A stretch of DNA of 49,999 nt from Streptomyces verrucosisporus (lineage in GTDB: Bacteria; Actinomycetota; Actinomycetes; Streptomycetales; Streptomycetaceae): contig NZ_JADEYH010000034.1 in NCBI RefSeq assembly GCF_017114865.1, forward strand, positions 1 to 49,999, read 5' to 3'. The position numbers and the translations under genes are program-made. The notes beneath the pieces are model-generated. The model had not been told where the DNA came from and made no database searches. It worked only from the letters and a program-made list of their open reading frames with translations. Of this stretch, positions 6,707-15,683 are shown in pieces; the stretch's first letter is position 1, and the number at the start of each line of letters is the position of its first letter.

Positions 6707-7870
6707 TCACAGCCGCATGGGCTGCGGCGAATCGCGCCGCGCCGGGTCCGGGCCGTCGTACTCGCGGACGATCTCGTAGCGGGTGTTGCGCTCGATGGGG
6801 CGGAAGCCGGCGTCGCGGATCAGTTCCAGCAGGTCCTCGCGGGTGAGCTTGTCGGGGGTGCCGTAGTCGTCCGCGTCATGGGTGATCTTGTACTCGACCA
6901 CCGAGCCGTCCATGTCGTCCGCGCCGTGCTGGAGGGCGAGCTGGGCGGTCTGCACGCCGTGCATCACCCAGAACACCTTCACGTGCGGCACGTTGTCGAA
7001 CAGCAGCCGCGAGACCGCGAACGTCTTGAGTGCCTCCGCGCCGGTGGCCATGGTGGTGCGGGCCTGGATCCGGTTGCGAACCTTGCCGTCCTTCATGTCC
7101 ACGAAGTCGTGCTGGTAGCGCAGCGGGATGAAGACCTGGAAGCCGCCGGTCTCGTCCTGCATCTCGCGCAGCCGCAGCACGTGGTCGACGCGGTGGCGGG
7201 GCTCCTCGATGTGCCCGTACAGCATGGTGCAGGGCGTCCTGAGACCCTTCTCGTGCGCCAGGCGGTGGATGCGCGACCAGTCCTCCCAGTGGGTGCGGTG
7301 GTCGACGATGTGCTGCCGCACCTCCCAGTCGAAGATCTCCGCGCCGCCGCCGGTGAGCGACTCCAGTCCGGCGTCGATCAGCTCGTCGAGGATCTCGGAG
7401 GCCGACAGGCCGGAGATCGTCTCGAAGTGGTGGATCTCGGTGGCGGTGAACGCCTTCAGGGAGACGTCCGGCAGGGCCTTCTTCAGCTCCCGCAGCGAGC
7501 GCGGGTAGTAGCGCCAGGGCAGGGTGGGGTGGAGGCCGTTGACGATGTGGAGCTCGGTGAGGTTGTCGCCCTCCATCGCCCTGGCCAGCCGCACGGCCTC
7601 CTCGATGCGCATGGTGTACGCGTCCTTCTCCCCCGGCTTGCGCTGGAAGGAGCAGTAGGCGCACGAGGCCGTGCACACGTTGGTCATGTTCAGGTGGCGG
7701 TTGACGTTGAAGTAGACGACGTCGCCGTTCTTGCGGACGCGCACCTCGTGAGCGAGGCCGCCCAGCCAGGCCAGGTCGTCGGACTCGTACAGGGCGATGC
7801 CGTCCTCGCGGCTCAGCCGCTCACCGGCGCGGACCTTCTCCTCCAGCTCGCGCTTGAGCCCAGCGTCCAT
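6707..7870 (-). CDS. mqnE: Aminofutalosine synthase (radical SAM)
   Basis: 387 aa. It joins the MqnA product to the SAM adenosyl radical to make aminodeoxyfutalosine, step two of the futalosine pathway. The cluster motif is C66-C70-C73 (NVCTASCAYCSF). HIVNGLHPTLPWRYY and the C-terminal HVKVFWVMHGVQTAQLALQHGADD are MqnE signatures. An ATG start is used and the length is usual for the family. It follows the Lrp gene on the same strand after 162 bp that contain a large hairpin, so it probably has its own promoter. Confidence 0.95.
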   Translation of the reverse strand: MDAGLKRELEEKVRAGERLSREDGIALYESDDLAWLGGLAHEVRVRKNGDVVYFNVNRHLNMTNVCTASCAYCSFQRKPGEKDAYTMRIEEAVRLARAMEGDNLTELHIVNGLHPTLPWRYYPRSLRELKKALPDVSLKAFTATEIHHFETISGLSASEILDELIDAGLESLTGGGAEIFDWEVRQHIVDHRTHWEDWSRIHRLAHEKGLRTPCTMLYGHIEEPRHRVDHVLRLREMQDETGGFQVFIPLRYQHDFVDMKDGKVRNRIQARTTMATGAEALKTFAVSRLLFDNVPHVKVFWVMHGVQTAQLALQHGADDMDGSVVEYKITHDADDYGTPDKLTREDLLELIRDAGFRPIERNTRYEIVREYDGPDPARRDSPQPMRL

Positions 7871-7957
7871 GCGTCGCCGCCTCCTTGTTCCTGTCTGCGG
7901 GGTTGCGGGTCCTGCGGGGCCGTCCGTTGCGGGCGACCCGTTGAGCCTACGCCTGCC

Positions 7958-8026
7958 CCGCCGCGCGCCCGGGCGGGCCCCCGGTGTGCCGGCGGGGGGC
8001 CGGCCGGGCCGGCGGGCGCGCGGCGG
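7958..8026 (-). terminator. Large GC hairpin between the Lrp gene and mqnE
   Basis: CCGCCGCGCGCCCG (7958-7971) pairs perfectly with CGGGCGCGCGGCGG (8013-8026). The 41-nt interior can itself fold through GGCCCCC/GGGGGCC. It begins 7 nt after the Lrp stop codon, without a clear T-run. Confidence 0.65.
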
Positions 8027-8032
8027 CAGCGG

Positions 8033-8491
8033 TCAGTCCTCCTCGGCGGGCAGTACGCCGACCCGGTTCTCCCACTTGGTGGAGAGCACGATGGTGGTGC
8101 GGGTCCGCGAGACGCCCTTGGTGCCCGAGAGCCTGCGGATCGTCCGCTCCAGGCCGTCCACGTCGGTGGCGCGCACCTTGAGCATGAAGGAGTCGTCCCC
8201 GGCGATGAACCAGCAGTCCTCGATCTCCGCCTGGTCCCGCAGCCGGTCCACCACGTCCTCGTGGTCGACGGAGTCCGAGAGCTGGATGCCGATCAGGGCG
8301 GTGACGCCCAGGCCCAGGGAGGGGGCGTCCACGGTCGCACGGTAGCCGGTGATGACGCCGGCCGCCTCCAGCCGGTTGATGCGGTCGGTCACGCTGGGGC
8401 CGGAGAGGCCGACGAGCCGGCCCAGTTCCGCGTACGAGGCCCTGCCGTTCTCGCGCAGCGCCTGGATGAGCTGTCTGTCCACCGCGTCCAT
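8033..8491 (-). CDS. Lrp/AsnC-family transcriptional regulator
   Basis: 152 aa. The N-terminal helix-turn-helix (DAVDRQLIQALRENGRASYAELGRLVGLSGPSV) is followed by the C-terminal RAM ligand-binding domain from about residue 65. Such proteins sense amino acids and form octamers. Placement between mqnM and mqnE, all on the same strand, makes local control of menaquinone genes possible but unproven. In S. coelicolor an AsnC-type gene holds the same position, from memory. Confidence 0.93.
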   Translation of the reverse strand: MDAVDRQLIQALRENGRASYAELGRLVGLSGPSVTDRINRLEAAGVITGYRATVDAPSLGLGVTALIGIQLSDSVDHEDVVDRLRDQAEIEDCWFIAGDDSFMLKVRATDVDGLERTIRRLSGTKGVSRTRTTIVLSTKWENRVGVLPAEED

Positions 8492-8595
8492 GCGTCCTGG
8501 TGCCTTCCGTCGTTCGGCCGTCGTCCGGGCTGTCCGGCTGTCGGATACCGCAAGAGCTTTCCGTAATCGAATCTAAGGCATCCGTGCCCGCTGCC

Positions 8596-9321
8596 CTACG
8601 ACTGCCTCTGTGCGCCCCCCAGCTCGCCTTCCCATCGGCGGTAGAGATCGTGCGGAACGCCCATTGCGTCCAGCGCGCGGCCGGCGACGAAGTCGACCAG
8701 TTCCTGGATGTGGGCCGCCCCCGCGTAGAAGGCGGGCGAGGCCGGCAGCACCACGGCCCCCGCCTCGTCCAGGGTGACCAGGTGTCTGAGGGTCTGGCCG
8801 CCCAGCGGCGTCTCGCGCACGGCGACGACCAGCGGGCGGCGCTCCTTGAGCGTGACGCTCGCCGTGCGCTGGAGCAGGTCCTTGGACAGTCCCAGGGCGA
8901 TGCCCGCCACGGACGCGGTGGAGGCCGGGACGACGATCATCCCCCTGGCCGGGTACGAGCCCGAGGACGGTCCGGCGGCCAGGTCGCCGGCGGGCCAGTA
9001 CCGCACGGTGCCGCCCGCCGCCTTCCCCCCGTCCCTCCCCGTCTCCGTCTCCGGGCCCCCGGGCTCGGGCACCGCCACGTCGTACGCGTCCGGGGAGCCG
9101 TCCGCCCCGCGGGCCAGCCAGCGGCGCAGGTCCTCGCGCCAGTGGGCGTCGCGGAAGGGGTGGCCGGTCTCGTCCAGCAGGGTCAGCCGGGAGGCCCGGC
9201 TGACCACCAGGTCCACGTCCTCGCCCGCCGCGAGCAGCGCGCGGATCACCGACGCGGCGTACGGCGTCCCGGACGCCCCGGACACACCGACGATCCACGG
9301 CCGTCGCACACTGTTCCTCAC
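8596..9321 (-). CDS. mqnM: UbiX-family flavin prenyltransferase
   Basis: 241 aa from the GTG at 9321. It makes the prenylated FMN cofactor needed by UbiD-type decarboxylases, here presumably MqnL. The N-terminal FMN/phosphate loop is WIVGVSGASGTPYAASV; GMIVVPASTASVAGIALG and LKERRPLVVAVRETPLG are the other conserved blocks. It is about 40 residues longer than typical UbiX because of an acidic/glycine loop around residues 100-125. The open frame extends 27 codons upstream, but the alignment starts at VRNSVRRPWIVG. Confidence 0.92.
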   Translation of the reverse strand: MRNSVRRPWIVGVSGASGTPYAASVIRALLAAGEDVDLVVSRASRLTLLDETGHPFRDAHWREDLRRWLARGADGSPDAYDVAVPEPGGPETETGRDGGKAAGGTVRYWPAGDLAAGPSSGSYPARGMIVVPASTASVAGIALGLSKDLLQRTASVTLKERRPLVVAVRETPLGGQTLRHLVTLDEAGAVVLPASPAFYAGAAHIQELVDFVAGRALDAMGVPHDLYRRWEGELGGAQRQS

Positions 9322-9491
9322 GGCACCGAGCCTAAGGCGTGTTCCGGAAGCGGCGCCGTCCGCCCGCACGACGCCGCCCCGCGGACGGGACTCCCGGAGC
9401 ACGCCCCGGCGGCCGCCGCACCGCCCTCCCGCGCCGGCCGGGGCACCCTGGACCCTGGCCGTCTCCGCCCCCGAAGTAGTTGGATCGCCGT

Positions 9492-10685
9492 ATGTCCCGT
9501 ACGCCCCGCACCGCCCCCACTCCCGCCGAGCGCCCCGGGCGCACCCCGCACGCCCCCCGCGCCCGGCGCGACAAACACAACGGGCGCAACGGGCGCATAC
9601 GCCTGGCGGCGGCCGGCTGCGCCCTCCTGACAGCCGCCTCCGCCGCCTGCCAGGCCCCCGGCAGGGCCGACGCCGCGACCAGGGTCCGCCAGGCCGTCGA
9701 GAGGCTCGGCGAGTGGGAGACGGTGTCGGCCACCGTGCGCGTCGAGGCCTCGGCCGACGAGATACACGCCTTCCTGCGGCGCGAGCACGAGCGGGGCGAC
9801 GGACCGGCGGTCTCCCGCACCGACGCGCTGCTGCTGTCCCGGATGGAGACGGCGTTCGTGTTCGGCTCGGACAGGCCGCTGAAGGACCTCGGCGACAAGG
9901 ACCGGCTCGACACGGCCGCGGCCGTGAACTTCGGCAACCGGGACGTGGCCGCCTACAAGTCGGTCGGCGCCGACTTCTACGTGCGCGCCGACTGGAAGCG
10001 GCTGGCGCACGAGACGAACCGGAGCCGCGAGACGGTGGTGCGGGCGGCCGGGCTGGCCCGCTCGGCGGACTCCCTGCCGCCCTCCCTCGCCGCGGCCCGG
10101 GACATGCTCGAAGGCCGGTGGGTGCAGATGGACCCCGAGGAGTTCGACCACTTCGCGCGGGCGGTGGGCGGCAAGTACGGCGAGCGCGCCCAGCGGCTGG
10201 CCAACAGTGTGGACGTCCTGCAGAGCGCCCGGGCCCAGCACCATGTGATCGGCGCGGTGCGCCGGGCGCTGGAGGACCACGCCGCCCTGCGGGAGGCCGG
10301 CCGGGCGGACGGCACCGAGCGCGTCAGGGTGACACTCCCGGCCCGCGAGGTCGCCGACGGCCTCGCGTCGGCGCTGGCCCCGCTGGAGGAGCGTTTCGAC
10401 GGGATCGGGTTCTCCTGGCTGGAGCGGGCGCCGGACCGGCGGGTCACGGCGGAGCTGGCGCTGCGCGGCGGCGTCCTGTCGGGAATGACGGTGGACCTGA
10501 CACAGTTCACCGGACGGACGGACGCCGGGGAGGTGGCCGGGGAGATGGAGGAGATACCGCTCACCGTGTCGTTCGCACCCGGTTCGGCGGTGCCGGTGAA
10601 GGCGCCCAGGGGCGCCAGGTGGCTGGACCCGCAGGACGTGATGGCCGCGGTGCTCTACGAGGAGCTGGGTTCGCCCCGGCCCTGA
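9492..10685 (+). CDS. Secreted lipoprotein of unknown function
   Basis: 397 aa. A basic, unusually long n-region (about 35 residues) precedes a hydrophobic segment ending in ASAAC, with the lipobox cysteine at residue 53. The mature part is soluble and mostly alpha/beta, with no domain I recognise. ATG at 9492 is chosen; an in-frame TTG at 9480 is possible, and neither has a good ribosome site. It lies divergent from mqnM and upstream of the rhomboid gene, a small insertion between the mqnM and mqnL-mqnP blocks. Confidence 0.8.
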   Translation: MSRTPRTAPTPAERPGRTPHAPRARRDKHNGRNGRIRLAAAGCALLTAASAACQAPGRADAATRVRQAVERLGEWETVSATVRVEASADEIHAFLRREHERGDGPAVSRTDALLLSRMETAFVFGSDRPLKDLGDKDRLDTAAAVNFGNRDVAAYKSVGADFYVRADWKRLAHETNRSRETVVRAAGLARSADSLPPSLAAARDMLEGRWVQMDPEEFDHFARAVGGKYGERAQRLANSVDVLQSARAQHHVIGAVRRALEDHAALREAGRADGTERVRVTLPAREVADGLASALAPLEERFDGIGFSWLERAPDRRVTAELALRGGVLSGMTVDLTQFTGRTDAGEVAGEMEEIPLTVSFAPGSAVPVKAPRGARWLDPQDVMAAVLYEELGSPRP

Positions 10686-10863
10686 GGCGCCCCGGCCGGA
10701 ACTCCCGACGCGTTCCGTGACGTTCTCAGGACGTACGCGGCGGGACGGGCGGACGGAAGGCGGCACCCGGAAGGCGGCGCCGCCCGCGACGGCGGCAGCG
10801 GCGCCGGCGGTGTTGCCGGCGGTGTTGCCGGGACCGACAGCGGTATCGAACGGGAGAGACCGG

Positions 10864-11484
10864 ATGGTGTACGGATCGGCGGCCGGGGCGTCCCGCTCCT
10901 CGCGCGCCTCCAGGGCGATGTCGGCGGGTGTGCTGATGGTGTCCTGGGTGGCCCTGCTGTGGGTGCTGGAGGCCGTCGACGTGGCCACCGGCAACTCCCT
11001 CGACCCCTACGGCATCTCGCCGCGCGAGACGGAGGAGCTGGCCGATGTGGTGCCGGCGGCGTTCCTGCACTTTGGCTGGGACCACGTGGCGGCCAACAGT
11101 CTGCCGCTGCTGGTGCTGGGCTTCCTGGCGGCCGTGCGCGGGATAGGCCGATTCCTGGCCGTCTGCCTGACGATCATCGTCGTCAGCGGCCTCGGCGTCT
11201 GGCTCACCGCGCCGGGGAACTCCCTGACGGCGGGCGCCTCGGGCGTGGTCTTCGGCCTCTTCGGCTATCTGCTGGTGCGCGGCTTCGTCGACCGGGACGC
11301 ACTCGACATCACCGTGGGCATCACGGTCGTCCTGCTCTACGGCTCGATCCTGTGGGGCGTGCTGCCCACCGCCCAGGGCGTCTCCTGGCAGGGGCATCTG
11401 TTCGGGCTGATCGGCGGAGTGCTGGCGGCCTTCTGGTTCCGCCGCTCGGCGCCCGCCGCGCGGGTCCGGCGGCAGATCCCCTGA
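10864..11484 (+). CDS. Rhomboid-family intramembrane serine protease
   Basis: 206 aa with six predicted membrane helices. The catalytic serine sits in GASGVVFG and the histidine in WQGHLFGLIGG; the HFGWDHVAANS segment is the conserved region after helix 1. It cleaves transmembrane substrates within the bilayer. The start is ATG 10864, preceded by GGGAGAG; the open frame reaches 49 codons further up, but that part is low-complexity (two 12-bp repeats around 10804-10827). Its substrate could be the neighbouring lipoprotein, purely by proximity. Confidence 0.9.
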   Translation: MVYGSAAGASRSSRASRAMSAGVLMVSWVALLWVLEAVDVATGNSLDPYGISPRETEELADVVPAAFLHFGWDHVAANSLPLLVLGFLAAVRGIGRFLAVCLTIIVVSGLGVWLTAPGNSLTAGASGVVFGLFGYLLVRGFVDRDALDITVGITVVLLYGSILWGVLPTAQGVSWQGHLFGLIGGVLAAFWFRRSAPAARVRRQIP

Positions 11485-11530
11485 CCCGCCGGCCGGGCCC
11501 GCCGCGGCCGCGACGCCGCACCGGCACACC

Positions 11531-11548
11531 GCCGCACCGCGGTGCGGC
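11531..11548. terminator. Palindrome between convergent rhomboid and mqnP genes
   Basis: GCCGCACCGCGGTGCGGC is a perfect 18-bp palindrome, followed by two GCGGCCGC octamers at 11544-11551 and 11555-11562. Its position suits a shared terminator; no T-run is present. Confidence 0.5.
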
Positions 11549-11566
11549 CGCCCCGCGGCCGCGCTG

Positions 11567-12487
11567 TCACACCGTCAGGCCGCGCAGCACCAGGTCGAGC
11601 AGCGCGCAGGCGAACAGCACCATCCCGATGAAGCCGTTGACGGTGAAGAACGCCCGGTTCAGCCGGGACAGGTCGCCGGGCCGCACGATGGAGTGCTCGT
11701 AGAGGAACGCCGCCACCACGACCGCCAGCCCCGCCCAGTACGGCGCGCCGGCCCCGGTCAGCGCCCCGTACCAGGCCAGCAGCGCCACGGTGACGACATG
11801 GGAGCCGCGGGCCCCGTACAGCGCGGCGGCTATGCCGAAGCGCGCGGGGACGGACCGCACCCCGTGGGCCCGGTCGGCGGCAACGTCCTGGCAGCCGAAG
11901 ATCAGGTCGAAGCCGCCGATCCACACGCCCACCGCGAGCCCGAGGACCACCGCCTCCCACGACCAGGCGCCGGTGACCGCGATCCAGGCGCCCACGGGCC
12001 CCATCGCCTGCGCGAGCCCGAGTATGGCGTGCGGGAAGTCGGTGAACCGCTTCCCGTACGGGTAGACCACCATCGGCACCACGGCGACGGGCGCGAGCGC
12101 CAGGCACAGCGGGTTCAGCAGCGCGGCGGCCCCCAGGAAGACGGCGAGCGCGACCAGCGCCCCGGCCCACGCGGTGCGCACCGACAGCGCCCCGGTGACC
12201 AGCTCGCGCCCCGCGGTGCGCGGGTTGCGGGCGTCGATCTCGCGGTCGATGATCCGGTTGGCGGCCATCGCGAAGGTCCGCAGCCCCACCATCGCGACGG
12301 TGACCAGGAGCAGCTCCCACCAGTGGACGGAGCCGTCGTCCAGGAACATCGCGGTGAGCGAGGCGATGTAGGCGAAGGGCAGCGCGAAGACCGAGTGCTC
12401 GATCATCACCAGCCGCAGGAACGCCCTGACCCGCCCGGCGGGCCGGGCGGGCTGGGGGCCCGCGACATCCTCGGCGACGGAGCTCAC
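11567..12487 (-). CDS. mqnP: UbiA-family prenyltransferase of menaquinone synthesis
   Basis: 306 aa. It attaches the polyprenyl chain in the late futalosine pathway. An integral membrane protein with about eight helices. The two aspartate-rich motifs are NRIIDREID and QDVAADRAHG, which bind Mg-diphosphate. The GTG start at 12487 overlaps the mqnL stop as GTGA, so translation is coupled. The longer open frame reading back through mqnL is a shadow. The start reads MSSVAEDVAG. Confidence 0.93.
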   Translation of the reverse strand: MSSVAEDVAGPQPARPAGRVRAFLRLVMIEHSVFALPFAYIASLTAMFLDDGSVHWWELLLVTVAMVGLRTFAMAANRIIDREIDARNPRTAGRELVTGALSVRTAWAGALVALAVFLGAAALLNPLCLALAPVAVVPMVVYPYGKRFTDFPHAILGLAQAMGPVGAWIAVTGAWSWEAVVLGLAVGVWIGGFDLIFGCQDVAADRAHGVRSVPARFGIAAALYGARGSHVVTVALLAWYGALTGAGAPYWAGLAVVVAAFLYEHSIVRPGDLSRLNRAFFTVNGFIGMVLFACALLDLVLRGLTV

Positions 12488-13935
12488 AGCCCGTACTCCC
12501 GCCAGCGGCGGCTGACCTTCTCGGCCGTGCCGGGGTCGGACAGGACCATGTCCGGCCAGCCCCCGTCGCGCGTGTAGCCCTCCTCGGGCCACTTGGCGGT
12601 GGCGTCGATGCCCGCCTTGCCGCCCCAGAACTGCTGGTAGGAGGCGTGGTCGAGGTGGTCCACCGGCCCCTCGGTGAGGAGGAGGTCGCGGGCGTAGTCG
12701 GTGTTGCCCAGGGCTCGCCAGGCGACCTCGTGCAGATCGTGGACGTCGCAGTCGGAGTCGACCACCACGATCAGCTTGGTCAGCGACATCATGTGCGCGC
12801 CCCAGATGGCGGACATCACCTTCTGCGCGTGCTTGGGGTACTTCTTGTCGATCGAGATGATCGCGCAGTTGTGGAAGCCGCCCGCCTCGGGGAGGTGGTA
12901 GTCCACGATGTCCGGGACGATGATCTTCAGCAGTGGCAGGAAGAAGCGTTCCGTCGCCCGGCCCAGCGGCCCGTCCTCCGTCGGCGGGCGGCCCACGACG
13001 ATGGACTGGAAGACCGGCCGTCTGCGCATCGTCACGCAGTCGATGGTCAGGGCCGGGAAGTCCTCCTGCGGCGTGTAGAAGCCGGTGTGGTCGCCGAACG
13101 GCCCCTCCGGGAGCATCTTCCCCGGCTCCAGCCAGCCCTCCAGCACCACCTCGGCGCGGGCGGGGACCTGGAGCGGCACGGTCTTGCAGTCCACCATCTC
13201 CACCCGCTTTCCCTGGAGGAAGCCGGCGAACAGGTACTCGTCGATGTCGCCCGGCAGCGGCGCGGTGGAGGCGTAGGTGACGGCGGGCGGACAGCCGAAG
13301 GCGATGGCGACCGGCAGCCGCTCGCCGCGCCGTGCGGCCGTCTGGTAGTGGTTGCGGCTGTCCTTGTGGATCTGCCAGTGCATCCCGATGGTGCGCCGGT
13401 CGTGCCGCTGGAGGCGGTACAGGCCCAGGTTCCGGATGCCGGTCTCGGGATCCTTGGTGTGGGTCAGGCCCAGGTTGAAGAAGGAGCCGCCGTCCTTCGG
13501 CCAGGTGAACAGCGCGGGCAGCTTCTCCAGGTCGACGTCGTCGCCGGTGAGGACCACCTCCTGGACGGGCGCCTCCTTCACCTTCCTCGGCGGCACGTGC
13601 GCCATCGAGCCGAGCTTGCCGAACGCCTCGCGCATCCCGACGAAGCCCTGCGGCAGCTCGGGCCGCAGCAGTCCGCCGATCTTCTCGCTGATGTCGTCGT
13701 AGGAGGACAGGCCCAGCGACTTGAGCGTGCGGCGGTCGGTGCCGAAGACGTTCATCGCCAGCGGCATGTCGGAGCCCCTGACGTTCTCGAAGAGCAGCGC
13801 CGGGCCGCCGGACTTCTGGACCCGGTCGACGATCTCCCCGACCTCCAGATGGGGATCGACCTCGGCCTTGATCCGTACGAGGTCGCCGTCGCGCTCCAGG
13901 GCCCGCAGCAGCGAGCGGAGATCGTCGTATGCCAT
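12484..13935 (-). CDS. mqnL: UbiD-family decarboxylase of menaquinone synthesis
   Basis: 483 aa. It removes the carboxylate from the naphthoate intermediate using prenylated FMN supplied by a UbiX enzyme (MqnM). Full-length UbiD architecture with GPFGDHTGFYTPQEDFP, the SIDKKYPKHAQKVMSAIWG region and LTKLIVVVDSDCDVHD near the C-terminus. First gene of the mqnL-mqnP pair, ending in a GTGA overlap with mqnP. ATG at 13935; the 143 bp upstream separate it from a divergent membrane-protein gene. Confidence 0.94.
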   Translation of the reverse strand: MAYDDLRSLLRALERDGDLVRIKAEVDPHLEVGEIVDRVQKSGGPALLFENVRGSDMPLAMNVFGTDRRTLKSLGLSSYDDISEKIGGLLRPELPQGFVGMREAFGKLGSMAHVPPRKVKEAPVQEVVLTGDDVDLEKLPALFTWPKDGGSFFNLGLTHTKDPETGIRNLGLYRLQRHDRRTIGMHWQIHKDSRNHYQTAARRGERLPVAIAFGCPPAVTYASTAPLPGDIDEYLFAGFLQGKRVEMVDCKTVPLQVPARAEVVLEGWLEPGKMLPEGPFGDHTGFYTPQEDFPALTIDCVTMRRRPVFQSIVVGRPPTEDGPLGRATERFFLPLLKIIVPDIVDYHLPEAGGFHNCAIISIDKKYPKHAQKVMSAIWGAHMMSLTKLIVVVDSDCDVHDLHEVAWRALGNTDYARDLLLTEGPVDHLDHASYQQFWGGKAGIDATAKWPEEGYTRDGGWPDMVLSDPGTAEKVSRRWREYGL

Positions 13936-14078
13936 ACGGGCCAGTATCCGACACCGATTACCCTGGGCCTGTCACGGGGCCTCCTCAGGCTACGGCCCGG
14001 CGCCCGGGCATCCCGGACCACGGGCCCTCGCGGGGCCCGGCACCCGCCGCACTACACGCTTCCAGGGGGCGTTGCCCA

Positions 14079-14516
14079 ATGCTCAGGCTTCTTCCGACCG
14101 TCCTGATCCTGGCGGTATTGATCTACGCCTTCATCGACTGCCTGAACACCCCCGAGAACGAGGCCCGCAAGCTGCCGAAGCTGGCCTGGGTCTTCGTCAT
14201 CCTGCTCTTCCCGCCGGTGGGCCCCATCGCCTGGCTCCTGGTCGGACGGCCGCGCAGGAACGCGCCCTACGGCGCCACCCGCCCCGCCGAGCGCCGGTGG
14301 GTGGCCCCGGACGACAACCCCGACTTCCTGAAGTCGATCAACGAGCGCGGACGGCAGCACCCGGGGACGCCGGAGCCCGGGGAGGAGCGGGAGCGGGAGC
14401 CGGAGTCCGGTGAGGAGCGGGGCCGGAAGGACGGCGGGAAGGACGACCGGAAGGCCGGCGGCACGGACAAGGAGAACGGCGGGCCGGAGGACACCACCCC
14501 GCCCGCCGCCTCCTGA
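14079..14516 (+). CDS. Small membrane protein with PLDc_N domain
   Basis: 145 aa. Two membrane helices, the second within the conserved PLDc_N pattern ARKLPKLAWVFVILLFPPVGPIAWLLVGRPRR, then a long Glu/Lys/Gly-rich disordered tail from about residue 85. Although the domain occurs in front of phospholipase D proteins, no catalytic HKD motif is present, so it is probably a membrane anchor or modulator. ATG 14079 has AGGGGG upstream; an earlier in-frame start gives an unlikely polar extension. Confidence 0.82.
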   Translation: MLRLLPTVLILAVLIYAFIDCLNTPENEARKLPKLAWVFVILLFPPVGPIAWLLVGRPRRNAPYGATRPAERRWVAPDDNPDFLKSINERGRQHPGTPEPGEEREREPESGEERGRKDGGKDDRKAGGTDKENGGPEDTTPPAAS

Positions 14517-14552
14517 GAGCGCGCCGCGTCGCATCACCTCACGCCGGGGCGG

Positions 14553-15683
14553 TCACACCCCACCGTAGGAGTGCAGGCCCTCGAAGAAGATGTTGACGCC
14601 GTAGTAGTTGAACAGGAAGCACAGGAAGGCGATCAGCGCCAGGTACGCCGCCTTGCGCCCCTTCCAGCCCGCCGTGGCGCGGGCGTGCAGGTAGGCCGCG
14701 TAGCCGACCCAGGTGATGAAGGACCAGGTCTCCTTGGGGTCCCAGCCCCAGTAGCGGCCCCAGGCGTTCTCGGCCCAGATGGCGCCCGCGATGATGGTGA
14801 AGGTCCAGAACGGGAAGACGGCGGCGTTGATGCGGTAGGCGAAGCCGTCCAGCGACGCGGAGCTGGGCAGCCGCTCCAGCACGGAGGTGGCGAAGGCGCC
14901 CGGCCGGCCGCCGGCCTCCAGCTTGGCCTCGTGGCGGTCCCGGAACAGGTACAGCAGCGTGGAGACCGCGCCGAGGTAGAACAGCGCGCCGCACACGATG
15001 GCCAGCGAGACGTGGATCCACATCCAGTACGAGTCGAGCGCCGGGACGAGCTGGTCGCTCTCGGTGTAGAAGACCACGATGGCCAGGCCCAGGTCGAGCA
15101 GCACGGTGGTGACCAGCGGCAGCCCGATCCAGCGGATGTCCTTCTTCGCCACCAGGAAGGCCAGGTAGGCGCCGACGACGACCATCGAGAAGGCCGTCGA
15201 GAACTCGTACATGTTGCCCCAGGGGGCGCGTTGCACCGACAGGGCGCGGGTGAGCACCGCGGCGAAGTGCAGCAGGAAGGCCAGCACGGTGAGCGAGACG
15301 GCGATCCGGCCGTACAGGTCGCCCCGCTCGTCCCCGCCGGCCGCGCCCGGACCGTCCGGCACACCGGCCCGGCGGCCCGGGGCCGAGCGGGTGACGACCC
15401 TGGGGCGCTCCAGCACCTCGGTGCCGCCGGAGGTGCGCACGGTGACGGAGACCTTGTCCGCGCCCTTGCCCGCGGCGGCGGTCCGGGCGTCCCCGGACCT
15501 CCCGGCGCCCTGGGCGGTCAGCGCGGCGGCGGTGCGGGCCACCTTGCTGCGGCTGCCGAACACCCACTCCACGATGTGCGCGACGAAGGCCAGGGCGTAC
15601 ACGGCCATCGCCGACTTGATCAGCAGGTTGCTGAACTCGGCGAGGCTCTCGTTCGCTGCGACGGCGATGTCCACTGGGTTCAC
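14553..15683 (-). CDS. ccsB: Cytochrome c biogenesis protein CcsB (System II haem lyase subunit)
   Basis: 376 aa. With ResB it exports haem and attaches it to the CXXCH of apocytochrome c outside the membrane. The tryptophan-rich haem-handling motif is WGRYWGWDPKETWSFITW, with about eight membrane helices around it. The loop at about residues 50-110 is low-complexity and variable. GTG 15683 overlaps the resB stop as GTGA. A longer frame into resB is a shadow. Last gene of resA-ccdA-resB-ccsB. Confidence 0.95.
   Translation of the reverse strand: MNPVDIAVAANESLAEFSNLLIKSAMAVYALAFVAHIVEWVFGSRSKVARTAAALTAQGAGRSGDARTAAAGKGADKVSVTVRTSGGTEVLERPRVVTRSAPGRRAGVPDGPGAAGGDERGDLYGRIAVSLTVLAFLLHFAAVLTRALSVQRAPWGNMYEFSTAFSMVVVGAYLAFLVAKKDIRWIGLPLVTTVLLDLGLAIVVFYTESDQLVPALDSYWMWIHVSLAIVCGALFYLGAVSTLLYLFRDRHEAKLEAGGRPGAFATSVLERLPSSASLDGFAYRINAAVFPFWTFTIIAGAIWAENAWGRYWGWDPKETWSFITWVGYAAYLHARATAGWKGRKAAYLALIAFLCFLFNYYGVNIFFEGLHSYGGV

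Noticed and set aside
11544..11562. Duplicated GCGGCCGC octamers as a functional site
   Set aside because: Expected by chance in very GC-rich DNA; kept only as part of the intergenic palindrome description.
11567..13954. Single 795-codon protein fusing MqnL region and MqnP
   Set aside because: The N-terminal part is out of frame with mqnL and meaningless; the two genes overlap by GTGA. The same applies to 14553-17177, 17517-19028, 19137-21077 and 34288-36207.
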